From contig CAWAJB010000009.1 of NCBI GenBank assembly GCA_963782185.1, forward strand, positions 186,001-250,000: a DNA stretch of 64,000 bases. The letters are read 5' to 3'. The notes beneath the pieces were generated by a model, which saw only the letters and a program-made list of their open reading frames with translations, did not search any database and was not told where the DNA came from. How positions within the stretch are numbered: position 1 is the first letter of the stretch; each line of letters opens with the position of its first letter. The stretch is from RYN-230 sp963782185. GTDB taxonomy: Bacteria > Actinomycetota > Actinomycetes > Streptosporangiales > Streptosporangiaceae. Below are positions 25,438 through 32,643 of the stretch, piece after piece. The position numbers and the translations under genes are program-made.

Positions 25438-25490
25438 GTTGCCCGCATGGCCCGGCAAGCAGCGCACAGTTGCCGGGTCGTGCGGGCAAC
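25438..25490. terminator. long interrupted hairpin between convergent genes
   Basis: GTTGCCCGCA (25438-25447) pairs with TGCGGGCAAC (25481-25490) and CCCGGCAA (25451-25458) with TTGCCGGG (25470-25477), separated by a 3x3 internal loop; the apical loop has 11 nt. It lies between the ends of the serine-hydrolase remnant and the carbonic anhydrase gene. Confidence 0.75.
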
Positions 25491-25560
25491 GCCGTTCCCG
25501 GCCCAGCCTGGCAGGGCGCGGCCAGCGCGGCGGATCTTCCGGCAGGTTCCCGGGCGGAAG

Positions 25561-26124
25561 CTACCCGGGCGTGCCGGGGCCGGGGCCGGGGGCGGCGGGC
25601 CGGTCCAGCCGGCGCAGCCCGGTCCGGTGCCGCTCAGCCAGGTCCAGGTAGGTCTGGACCGCGTACTTGATCCATGACTGCTGGCGCAGGCCCACCCCGG
25701 GCCGGATGGAAGCGGGCACGCCGACGGCGAGGGCACCCGCGGGCACGGTCATGTCCTCGAGAACCAGCGCCGCCGCCGCGACCACGGCTCCCGCGCCCAC
25801 CCGGGCCCGGTTGAGGACCAGGGACCCCGACCCGATCAGGCAGCCGTCCTCGACCACGCATCCTTCCAGGTGGGCGCGGTGCCCGACGACGCAGTCCGCG
25901 CCGATCACCGTGGGGTGCTCCTCGGTCGTGTGCACGATCGTGCCGTCCTGGACCGACGTCCGCTCCCCCACCGTGATGCGGCCGTGGTCCCCGCGCAGTA
26001 CCGCTCCCGGCCACACCGACGCGCCGGCGGCGAGTTCCACCGCGCCGATCACCACGGCGTCGGGGTGAACGAAAGCCTGCGGGTCGATCGCGGGTGCGGC
26101 GTAGTCGAGTGCGTAGATCGGCAC
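25561..26124 (-). CDS. gamma-carbonic anhydrase family protein
   Basis: 187 residues from GTG 26124 (VPIYALDYAAP) behind GGGAAG; an extension to 26172 is possible. Hexapeptide-repeat rungs of a left-handed beta-helix run through the protein: VVIGAVELAAGASVWPGAVL, RGDHGRITVGERTSVQDGTI, VIGADCVVGHRAHLEGCVVE, SGSLVLNRARVGAGAVVAAA. His residues in VHTTEEH and GHRAHL fit the zinc ligands of gamma-class carbonic anhydrases (also YrdA/PaaY type). It may hydrate CO2 or be an acyltransferase-like relative. Transcribed divergently from the PHA synthase gene. Confidence 0.85.
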   Translation of the reverse strand: MPIYALDYAAPAIDPQAFVHPDAVVIGAVELAAGASVWPGAVLRGDHGRITVGERTSVQDGTIVHTTEEHPTVIGADCVVGHRAHLEGCVVEDGCLIGSGSLVLNRARVGAGAVVAAAALVLEDMTVPAGALAVGVPASIRPGVGLRQQSWIKYAVQTYLDLAERHRTGLRRLDRPAAPGPGPGTPG

Positions 26125-26494
26125 AGCATCACTTCCCGGAATGTGTCTGTGGCCGCCTCGGCAGGGCCACATGCCCCGTTGTCGCTAATGTGGCATAGCG
26201 CCGGAAACAGGATTACACGGGCATGACGCATCAGCGCCGGCTCTCACCGCAGAAGTTGCGCTCACGCAGACTGATCCCGGCGGCGCCAGTCCCCTGCGGC
26301 TGGGGTTCCCGTCCAGAGCCTGACGGCGCCGGGGCCCGGGTCCTAAGTCAGTACCGCGGCGGACCTCCGTCACGACTTCCCGCACCGCAACCCGATTATT
26401 CTCTTTCCGACGTGTTCGCCGGGGTCACGCGGTGATACGAAGGAGACAACCACCTCGCCTGGCCCGGCACAGTCATTCCTTAGGAGGTGCCCCC
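26125..26494. other. divergent intergenic region upstream of phaC
   Basis: About 370 bp separating the carbonic anhydrase and PHA synthase genes. It ends in a strong ribosome site (TTAGGAGG, 26480-26487) for phaC. I see no copy of the motif found at the phasin and regulator promoters and no clear -10/-35 pair. Confidence 0.4.
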
Positions 26495-28204
26495 GTGTCC
26501 GACAGCGATATCGCCCGGCAGGCGGCGCAGGACGCAGCCCAAGCACTCGCACCCGAGGTCGATGTCGTGGCCGATCTCGACATGGCGGGCTTCGGTGGCG
26601 CGCTGCTCGCGGTGCTGAACCGGGCCAGGGAGCATCCGGCCATCCTGGCCGAGGCCGGTGCCCGGCTGACCGCCAACCTGACCCGGGCTACCCAGTTCGC
26701 GGCGGCCAAGGCGATCGGGTCGCAGGCCGCTCCGCCCATCGAGCCGGACCGCGACAAGCGGTTCGCCGATCCCACCTGGGAGGACAACCCTGCGTTCGCT
26801 GCCTTGCGCCAGGTCTACCTGGCGAGCAGGCAGTTCACTGACGAGGTACTCGAGGTCGGCCGGGGTGACCCGGTCAGCGACGGCAAGGCCCGGCTGGCCG
26901 CCGGGTTCATGCTCGACGCGTTCAGCCCGAGCAACTTCCTGGTGACCAACCCCGCCGCCCTGAAGCGGGCGTTCGAGACCGGCGGCGCCAGCCTGGTGGC
27001 CGGCGCCCGCAACTTCCTCGATGACATGGTGCACAACAAGGGGCGGCCCCGGCAGGTGGACACCACCCCGTTCCACCTGGGTGAGAACATGGCCGCCACC
27101 CCGGGCAAGGTGGTCTACTCCAGCGAGCTGATGGAACTCATCCAGTACGCCCCGCAGACCCCGCAGGTCCATTCCATTCCGATGCTGGCCAGCCCGCCCT
27201 GGATCAACAAGTACTACATCATGGACCTGGCGCCCGACCGCAGCTTCCTGGAGTGGGCCGTGCAGCACGGGCACACCGTCTTCGTCATCTCCTACCGCAA
27301 CCCCGGCCAGGAGATGCGCGGGACCACCCTCGACGACTACCTCATCGGCGGCCCGAAGGTGGCCATGGACGTGATCTCGGATATCACCGGGTCACCCAAG
27401 ATCAACATTACCGGGCTCTGCCTGGGCGGCGCGCTGACCGCCATGCTGGCCGCGTACCTGGTCCGCACCGGCGATGACCGGATCAACTCCCTCGGGCTGC
27501 TGAACACGATGCTCGACTACAGCGAGCCGGGTGTCCTCGGTGCGTTCACCGACCAGCCGACGATCGCCCGGCTCGAGCGGCAGATGGAGGCCGAGGGCGT
27601 CCTGGAGGGGTCGCAGATGGCGGGCACCTTCGACATGCTCCGGGCGAACGACCTGATCTTCAACTACGTGGTGTCGAACTGGCTGATGGGCAAGCAGCCG
27701 CCCGCGTTCGACATCCTGGCCTGGAACGGCGACAGCACCCGGATGCCGGCCGCCATGCACTCCTTCTACCTACGCTCGCTCTACGTCCGCAACGAGCTGG
27801 CCAGGGGGGAGCTGGAACTTGCCGGCCAGCGTTTGTCGCTGGACGACGTGAAGAGCGACACCTACGTGGTGGGCGCGGTGAACGACCACATCGTGCCCTG
27901 GACGACGTCCTATAAGGCGACCCGGCTGCTGGGCGGCCACGTGCGCTACGTCCTGAGCAGCGGCGGGCACATAGCCGGAATCGTCAACCCGCCCGGGCCG
28001 AAGGCCTGGTATGTCGCCGGCGAGGACTACCCGCCCGGCGCGGAGGCGTGGCGCGCCGCCGCGGCGCGCACGAACGGCTCCTGGTGGGAAGACTGGGCCG
28101 AATGGATCGGGCCGCGGGCTGGTGACCTGGTCAAGCCGCCCAAGATGGGCAGCCGGCGCTACCCCCCGCTGGGCGACGCGCCGGGTCAGTACGTCCGCGG
28201 CTGA
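26495..28204 (+). CDS. phaC: class I polyhydroxyalkanoate synthase
   Basis: 569 residues from GTG 26495 (SDSDIARQAAQDAAQALA), with TAGGAGG seven bases upstream. The N-terminal helical domain (TWEDNPAFAALRQVYLASRQ, NFLVTNPAALKRAFETGG) is that of PhaC, followed by the alpha/beta-hydrolase core: INKYYIMDLAPDRSFLEWAV, FVISYRNPGQEMRGTTLDDY, and the lipase-like box GLCLGG with nucleophile Cys309. Asp464 (GAVNDHIVPW) and His492 (SSGGHIAGIVNPPG) complete the triad. It polymerises (R)-3-hydroxyacyl-CoA into storage polyester on granule surfaces. Downstream phasin and regulator genes fit this role; phaA/phaB are not in the window. Confidence 0.93.
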   Translation: MSDSDIARQAAQDAAQALAPEVDVVADLDMAGFGGALLAVLNRAREHPAILAEAGARLTANLTRATQFAAAKAIGSQAAPPIEPDRDKRFADPTWEDNPAFAALRQVYLASRQFTDEVLEVGRGDPVSDGKARLAAGFMLDAFSPSNFLVTNPAALKRAFETGGASLVAGARNFLDDMVHNKGRPRQVDTTPFHLGENMAATPGKVVYSSELMELIQYAPQTPQVHSIPMLASPPWINKYYIMDLAPDRSFLEWAVQHGHTVFVISYRNPGQEMRGTTLDDYLIGGPKVAMDVISDITGSPKINITGLCLGGALTAMLAAYLVRTGDDRINSLGLLNTMLDYSEPGVLGAFTDQPTIARLERQMEAEGVLEGSQMAGTFDMLRANDLIFNYVVSNWLMGKQPPAFDILAWNGDSTRMPAAMHSFYLRSLYVRNELARGELELAGQRLSLDDVKSDTYVVGAVNDHIVPWTTSYKATRLLGGHVRYVLSSGGHIAGIVNPPGPKAWYVAGEDYPPGAEAWRAAAARTNGSWWEDWAEWIGPRAGDLVKPPKMGSRRYPPLGDAPGQYVRG

Positions 28205-28234
28205 CTCCTCGGCGGAGTGTGAGCCAGCAGACAC

Positions 28235-28267
28235 CACTTTGCTTGGCAAACCGCGCACTTTGCATGG
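28235..28267. promoter_or_regulatory. direct repeat in the phasin promoter region
   Basis: CACTTTGCTTGG (28235-28246) and CACTTTGCATGG (28256-28267) differ by one base and start 21 bp apart, i.e. two helical turns, on the same DNA face. They end exactly where the -10-like TATAGT begins. Likely binding sites for a regulator of the phasin gene. Confidence 0.55.
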
Positions 28268-28273
28268 TATAGT
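28243..28273 (+). promoter_or_regulatory. predicted phasin promoter
   Basis: TTGGCA (28243-28248) and TATAGT (28268-28273) spaced by 19 bp form a plausible sigma-70-type promoter about 80 bp before the phasin ATG. The -10 hexamer is part of the 13-bp motif shared with the next promoter. Confidence 0.5.
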
Positions 28274-28280
28274 AAGCATA
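28268..28280. promoter_or_regulatory. 13-bp shared motif, copy 1 (phasin side)
   Basis: TATAGTAAGCATA is the exact reverse complement of the motif at 28717-28729 upstream of the XRE regulator. Overlap with the -10 region suggests a repressor site. Confidence 0.6.
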
Positions 28281-28355
28281 GAAACAGAGAGAAAGAACCC
28301 GGAGCCAGGACCCCCGAGCCACGAAGTTCCGGGCACAGACATCTAGGAGAGCACC

Positions 28356-28658
28356 ATGGCCGACACCCGCACCACCAGCCAGGAAGTCCAGGGCGAGATC
28401 CTGGATGCCGTCCGCAAGAGCCAGGACGCCATGGTGGACGCGATCAAGCGCTGGGCCGAGACGATCCAGTCGCTCACCCCGTCCATCCCGGTCCCCAGCA
28501 TGAACCTGCCGTACACCGACAAGCTGCCCAAGCCCGAGGAAGTCGTGGCCAACGCCTACACCTTCGCCGAGCAGCTGCTCGTCAACCAGCGCCACTTCGC
28601 CGAGAGCGTGCTCCAGGCGACCAAGCCGCTGACCGCCGGCAAGGGGTCCGCGAAGTAA
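28356..28658 (+). CDS. phasin-like PHA granule protein
   Basis: 100 residues; ATG preceded by AGGAGAG. The product is almost wholly amphipathic helix (VQGEILDAVRKSQDAMVDAI, KRWAETIQSL), a Pro-containing break (TPSIPVPSMNLPYTDKLPKP), and a second helix (VVANAYTFAEQLLVNQRHFA, ESVLQATKPL). This matches short actinobacterial phasins that coat PHA granules and control their number and size. It sits 150 bp after phaC with its own promoter and is closed by a strong terminator, as expected for a very abundant protein. Confidence 0.85.
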   Translation: MADTRTTSQEVQGEILDAVRKSQDAMVDAIKRWAETIQSLTPSIPVPSMNLPYTDKLPKPEEVVANAYTFAEQLLVNQRHFAESVLQATKPLTAGKGSAK

Positions 28659-28676
28659 CCTGACCTCACCCGACCC

Positions 28677-28712
28677 CGCGCGGTGCCCCCGGTTATCCGG
28701 GGGCACCGCGCG
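28677..28712 (+). terminator. phasin terminator
   Basis: CGCGCGGTGCCCCCGG (28677-28692) and its exact reverse complement (28697-28712) form a perfect 16-bp stem with a TTAT loop, 20 bp after the phasin stop codon. Confidence 0.88.
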
Positions 28713-28716
28713 GCGG

Positions 28717-28729
28717 TATGCTTACTATA
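28717..28729. promoter_or_regulatory. 13-bp shared motif, copy 2 (regulator side)
   Basis: TATGCTTACTATA, the reverse complement of copy 1, overlaps TATAGT (28726-28731), a -10-like hexamer about 60 bp before the ATG of the XRE regulator. Consistent with autoregulation by a factor that also controls the phasin gene. Confidence 0.6.
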
Positions 28730-28793
28730 GTTAGCAGCAGTGGTGCGCTGGCCAGGCCCGCCGGCCGCACGGTTTCCGGCCCGGGAGGCCCTT

Positions 28794-29192
28794 ATGCCAG
28801 AACCCTGGGACACGCAGCGCGAGGCGCTCGGTGCTTTCATCCGCAGCCAGCGCAAGCTGGCCAACCTTTCGCTGCGCCAGCTGGCCGAGATGACCAGCCT
28901 TTCCAACCCTTACCTGAGCCAGGTCGAGCGCGGGCTGCACCAGCCGTCGGTCCGGGTGCTCAAGCTCATTTCCGATGCGCTGAACGTGTCAGCGGAAACC
29001 CTGCTCGCCCAGGCGGGGCTGCTGGACGGCGACCGGCCCGGCTCCGCCGCGGGGCCGGGCGCGGCTGGTCCCGGCCGGGCGAGCACGAGCGCTGCCAGCG
29101 CCGAAGCGGCCATCCTCGCTGATCAGCGGCTCAGCGATGACCAGAAGAACGCCCTGATCACCGTGTACCGGAGTATGCTTCGCTCGGAATAG
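28794..29192 (+). CDS. XRE-family regulator, probable PHA/phasin regulator
   Basis: 132 residues, ATG 28794 behind GGGAGG. Residues ~10-70 are an XRE helix-turn-helix: ALGAFIRSQRKLANLSLRQL, AEMTSLSNPYLSQVERGLHQ, PSVRVLKLISDALNV, then SAETLLAQAGLL. An Ala/Gly/Ser-rich linker leads to a C-terminal helix (SAEAAILADQRLSDDQKNAL). Its promoter and that of the phasin carry the same 13-bp sequence, so I infer that it binds there and links phasin synthesis to PHA. It is not related in sequence to the proteobacterial PhaR known to me. No ligand-binding domain is evident beyond the short tail. Confidence 0.78.
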   Translation: MPEPWDTQREALGAFIRSQRKLANLSLRQLAEMTSLSNPYLSQVERGLHQPSVRVLKLISDALNVSAETLLAQAGLLDGDRPGSAAGPGAAGPGRASTSAASAEAAILADQRLSDDQKNALITVYRSMLRSE

Positions 29193-29317
29193 GTGCTATG
29201 GCGGCGCCTGCCAGGGGTGACATCATATCGAGCACGTCGTCGCTTTTCTGGCCGTCGGCGTAACCAACAAGTTACCTGTATCTCGCTCCCTGGCCAGGAC
29301 AGGGAGTCGACCATGCC

Positions 29318-29323
29318 TATAAT
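29318..29323 (+). promoter_or_regulatory. -10 element placing a leaderless start
   Basis: A consensus TATAAT ends seven bases before the ATG at 29330, so transcription should begin at or within a base of the start codon. No recognisable Shine-Dalgarno precedes that ATG, which fits a leaderless mRNA. Confidence 0.6.
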
Positions 29324-29329
29324 TCCTAT

Positions 29330-30250
29330 ATGATAATCGGGGAATCTCGCTTGACTATGCTGCTACCGCGCCCGGAAGAGTCAGAGCTCGCCATCGCGCC
29401 CCCCGTAGCGGAACCCGGGTATTGGGCCGGTGCGTCCAGCGCGGTCCTGGCAGACGACGGTATCTACCTCGCCTACCGGATGCGCCGGCCCGTGGGCCGC
29501 GGGCGCGGTTACGGCGTCAGCGTGGCCCGCTCCGAGGATGGCGTGCATTTCGAGCCGATGCTGACCATCGGGCGCGAACTAGTCGGCACCGAGTCGCTCG
29601 AGCGGCCGTCCCTGGTACGAACCGAGACCGGTACCTGGCGGCTGTACCTGAGCTGTGCCACCCCGGGCACCAAGCACTGGCGGGTCGAACTGGTCGAGGC
29701 CGACCATCCCAGCGAGTTCGACGCGCTGAACAGCCAGGTCGTGCTGCCCGGGGACGCCAAGACCGGGGTCAAGGATCCGGTGATCACCCAGCGCGGCGGG
29801 CTCTGGCAGCTGTGGGCGTCGTGCCATCCCCTGGCTGATCCCGACGAGGCCGACCAGATGGTCACCGACTACGCCACCAGCCCCGATGGCAAGGAATGGA
29901 CCTGGCACGGGACGGCGCTGAACGGCCGGCCGGGCTACTGGGACTCCCGGGGCGCCCGGGTGACCGCGGTGATGCACACCGGCGGCACGATCGTCGCGTA
30001 TTACGACGGCCGCGCCAGCGCCGCGGAGAACTACGAGGAGCGCACCGGCATCGCCACCGGGACCGAGCCCACCGCGCTCATGCCCATCGGGGACGCCCCC
30101 TCGGCCGAGTCGCCTTACGGCGGCCGGGGCCTGCGCTACCTGGACATCCTGCCGCTCGGCGACGGCAGCTACCGGCTGTATTACGAGATGACCCGGCCGG
30201 ACGGCTCGCACGAGCTCCGCACCGAACTCCGCGACGGGGTAAACGCGTAA
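29330..30250 (+). CDS. five-bladed beta-propeller glycosidase-like protein
   Basis: 306 residues. The blades repeat a pattern of a variable strand, an acidic residue and aromatic positions: SSAVLADDGIYLAYRMRRPV, SVARSEDGVHFEPMLTIG, RPSLVRTETGTWRLYLSCAT, VKDPVITQRGGLWQLWASCH, DYATSPDGKEWTWHGT, RYLDILPLGDGSYRLYYEMT. This is the fold of GH32/43/62/68/130-like proteins; KDPVI and the SPDG loops recall GH43/GH130 substrates, but I cannot identify a catalytic triad with certainty. No signal peptide, so cytoplasmic. ATG 29330 fits a leaderless start; ATG 29357 is an alternative. Confidence 0.65.
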   Translation: MIIGESRLTMLLPRPEESELAIAPPVAEPGYWAGASSAVLADDGIYLAYRMRRPVGRGRGYGVSVARSEDGVHFEPMLTIGRELVGTESLERPSLVRTETGTWRLYLSCATPGTKHWRVELVEADHPSEFDALNSQVVLPGDAKTGVKDPVITQRGGLWQLWASCHPLADPDEADQMVTDYATSPDGKEWTWHGTALNGRPGYWDSRGARVTAVMHTGGTIVAYYDGRASAAENYEERTGIATGTEPTALMPIGDAPSAESPYGGRGLRYLDILPLGDGSYRLYYEMTRPDGSHELRTELRDGVNA

Positions 30251-30272
30251 CCTGGCGGGGCTAGCCGCCGGG

Positions 30273-31265
30273 CTAGCCGTCCCGGGGCTGGCCGTTACGG
30301 GCCTGGCGCTGCCCGACCGGGCGATCGCCGACCAGCCCGCCGGACCTTTCCCGGGGCTGCAGCCAGTCGCTGAAGTCCGCCTCGGTGACCTTCTCCAGCA
30401 GCCGGATATCCGACTCGAAGTACGGCAGCACCGCCTGCCGCTGCTCCCAGGTCAGGGGCTGCCGGGGGCGGGCGCCGCGCTGGAGCATCCGCTCCAGCGG
30501 GCTGGTCAGGGCGGTCCCGGTCGTGCCCGGCAGGTGCCGGCTGGCGGCCGCGGCGGCCCGGATCACCGAGGACACGGCCCGGTGCCCCAGCGACTCGTCC
30601 GGGTGGGCGGTCACGTTCTCCCTGGGCACCTCGGTGACGATCCCCGGCTCGACGCCCAGGAAGGTGCAGATCCGGTCCAGCGTCTCCGCCGGCGCATCCA
30701 CCAGGTCCCGGTAGCGCAGCACGAGCACCTGCTCGGCCGGGAACACCTGGTACAGGTGCTCGAGCTGCTCGCCGTACCGGCCCAGCCGCGTGTAATGCCA
30801 GAACTGCGCCCAGCCCGCGGCCACCCGCCGGTCCTCGTCGGCACAGGCCGTGACGAAGTCCCCGATCGGGTCGAGGCCGGCCGACCACAGGTGCGCCCAG
30901 TTTGAGTGGGCCCGCTCGACCGGGTCACGCAGCATCGCGATCATCCTGACGTCCGGGATCAGGTCCCGGATCCGGCGCTGCGCCGCCCCGTCATACAGGT
31001 AGAACGGGGTGGACTCCGCGCGCAGCCAGCCCGCCGCAGCCTCCGCGAACAGCGCCTCGTAGTCCTCCCGGCGCCAGACATGCTCGCGCCAGGTCGGGAT
31101 GTCCCCGGGGCCGCCGCCCCGGGACGGGGGCGGCCCGTCGGTCAGGAAGAACTTGGGCTCCTTGACCGGCGACATGTAGAGCGCGGGATGCGTGGCCAGC
31201 GCAGCGTGCAGCGCCGTGGTACCGGCCTTGGGGGCACCGATGATCAGGAAGTCCGGCAGAGGCAT
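30273..31265 (-). CDS. sulfotransferase family protein
   Basis: 330 residues from ATG 31265 (MPLPDFLIIGAPKAGTTALH) behind GAGGAGG. IGAPKAGTTAL is the 5'-phosphosulfate loop for PAPS, MLRDPVERAHSNWAHLW the 3'-phosphate site, and VLRYRDLVDAPAETLDRICT with FLGVEPG the usual C-terminal segment. A soluble enzyme transferring sulfate from PAPS to a hydroxyl or amine of an unknown acceptor. The C-terminus ends in a basic tail (VGQRQARNGQPRDG). It faces the beta-propeller gene tail to tail with a 22-bp gap. A ten-base homopolymer lies in its leader. Confidence 0.85.
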   Translation of the reverse strand: MPLPDFLIIGAPKAGTTALHAALATHPALYMSPVKEPKFFLTDGPPPSRGGGPGDIPTWREHVWRREDYEALFAEAAAGWLRAESTPFYLYDGAAQRRIRDLIPDVRMIAMLRDPVERAHSNWAHLWSAGLDPIGDFVTACADEDRRVAAGWAQFWHYTRLGRYGEQLEHLYQVFPAEQVLVLRYRDLVDAPAETLDRICTFLGVEPGIVTEVPRENVTAHPDESLGHRAVSSVIRAAAAASRHLPGTTGTALTSPLERMLQRGARPRQPLTWEQRQAVLPYFESDIRLLEKVTEADFSDWLQPRERSGGLVGDRPVGQRQARNGQPRDG

Positions 31266-31793
31266 CGCGGCCTCCTCTTCGTGAATGTGCTCTTGCGCAT
31301 CTCGGGCTGCCAGAGCTAGGGGGGGGGGAATTATCCCGATCAATTTAGTAGAATTTGGGACGCGCCGTGGCCGGTCAATGCCAGGCAACCGTGGCTATCA
31401 GTACCGGGTCTGTGCCCCGCCCGTCACCCGACCAGACGCTCCCCGGCCTCGTTGCGCGGGGAGCGCACGGCCATCAGTCTGCCCGCCAGGGAGTGGCTCA
31501 CACCTCTGTCCGGGCATCGGGTGATCCGGGCCGCTATAGCGCACCGGGCCGTCCCTTTACCCGCCCGGCATTGACATGCGGCCCGCGCTGCGCTGAAGTT
31601 CGTAGTGCGGCCTGTAGTTCGCACTGTGACGAGCTCTCCGCAGGAAAGCCCCCAATGATAACACTGTACCGAGAAGACGCTGCGAAACCGAATTCACGCG
31701 TCTCGCCAAGCGCTGAAAATCCTGGTAACTGGCTGGAATCCCGCGGTTATCCGCGGGAATTGTGCGGGCTTACTCAATGAAGAGGGGAAGCAC
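31266..31793. other. divergent intergenic region with G10 tract
   Basis: 530 bp between divergent genes. It contains a run of ten G (31319-31328), AT-rich sequence at 31329-31365 with GATAAT on the minus strand (31330-31335), a TTGACA at about 31572 and an 8-bp hairpin just before the rightward gene. No credible ORF. Confidence 0.45.
31739..31758 (+). promoter_or_regulatory. leader hairpin before the mycothiol enzyme gene
   Basis: TCCCGCGG and CCGCGGGA flank TTAT, a perfect 8-bp stem 36 bp before the ATG at 31794. It may be a terminator for upstream transcription or a translational control element. Confidence 0.45.
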
Positions 31794-32606
31794 ATGAATG
31801 CCTGGGACGCGACTACCTACGAGGGTAAAGGCACCATCCTGCGGGTGGTCCGGGAGGAAGCCGTTCGGCTGATCGACCTGGCGGGCCGGCCCGGGGCCTG
31901 GGAGGCCCCGACCGCGTGCGAGAGCTGGGCCGTCCGCGACGTGGTCGGTCACCTGGTGGACACGACCGAGGGCTACTTCGAGGCCTTCGAGGCGGCCCGG
32001 TCCGGGGCCGAGGCCGCCCCGTACGGCCTGGCTGGCATGCACGAGCGGGCCGGCCAGCAGGCGACCAGGTTCCGTGGCCTGTCCCAGCAGGAAATGCTGG
32101 CCCGGCTGGGCAACGACCTCGACAAGCTGATGGGCATCCTCGAGCCGATGGGCCCGGAAGACTGGGCCGGCTTCATCGTGCCGCATTTCTACATGGGCCC
32201 GGTGCCGGCCTTCTTCTACGCGGCCGGGCAGCTGATGGACTACGCGGTGCATTCCTGGGACATCCGGCAGGGCAGCGGCCGGGCGCACGGGCTGTCAGGC
32301 GACGCGGCTGACCTGCTGGTGCCGTTCATGTTCGTGCTGTGGCAGTCGACCATCCGGCAGGACGCCGACCTGACCCCCTTCCGCCTCGGCGTCACCGTCA
32401 CCGGCCGGAACGCAGGCAGCTACCGGATCGACGTGTCGGACCAGGGGATGAGCTACGAGCAGGGTGACCTCAGCGACCTCCCCACCGTGATCGATTTCGA
32501 CGCGGGGAGCCTCGTGCTGACCACCTTCGGCCGCAGCAACGCCGGGACCGTCCGCGGTGATCAGGAGATCGCCGACCGCTACCTGAACTTGTTCTTCCGG
32601 ATCTAG
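31794..32606 (+). CDS. mycothiol-dependent maleylpyruvate isomerase family protein
   Basis: 270 residues, ATG with AGAGGGGAAG upstream. The N-terminal DinB-like four-helix domain has TACESWAVRDVVGHLVDTTE (metal His), and AVHSWDIRQGSGRAHGLSGD carries the second metal His with Asp. The C-terminal part (FRLGVTVTGRNAGSYRIDVS, LTTFGRSNAG) is the SCP2-like domain common in this family. Characterised relatives use mycothiol and zinc to isomerise maleylpyruvate or in other thiol-dependent reactions; the substrate here is unknown. Lies alone between two oppositely oriented genes. Confidence 0.82.
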   Translation: MNAWDATTYEGKGTILRVVREEAVRLIDLAGRPGAWEAPTACESWAVRDVVGHLVDTTEGYFEAFEAARSGAEAAPYGLAGMHERAGQQATRFRGLSQQEMLARLGNDLDKLMGILEPMGPEDWAGFIVPHFYMGPVPAFFYAAGQLMDYAVHSWDIRQGSGRAHGLSGDAADLLVPFMFVLWQSTIRQDADLTPFRLGVTVTGRNAGSYRIDVSDQGMSYEQGDLSDLPTVIDFDAGSLVLTTFGRSNAGTVRGDQEIADRYLNLFFRI

Positions 32607-32643
32607 GAACTCGCCGGGGTCCCCGGTCCCCGGGGACCCCCAG

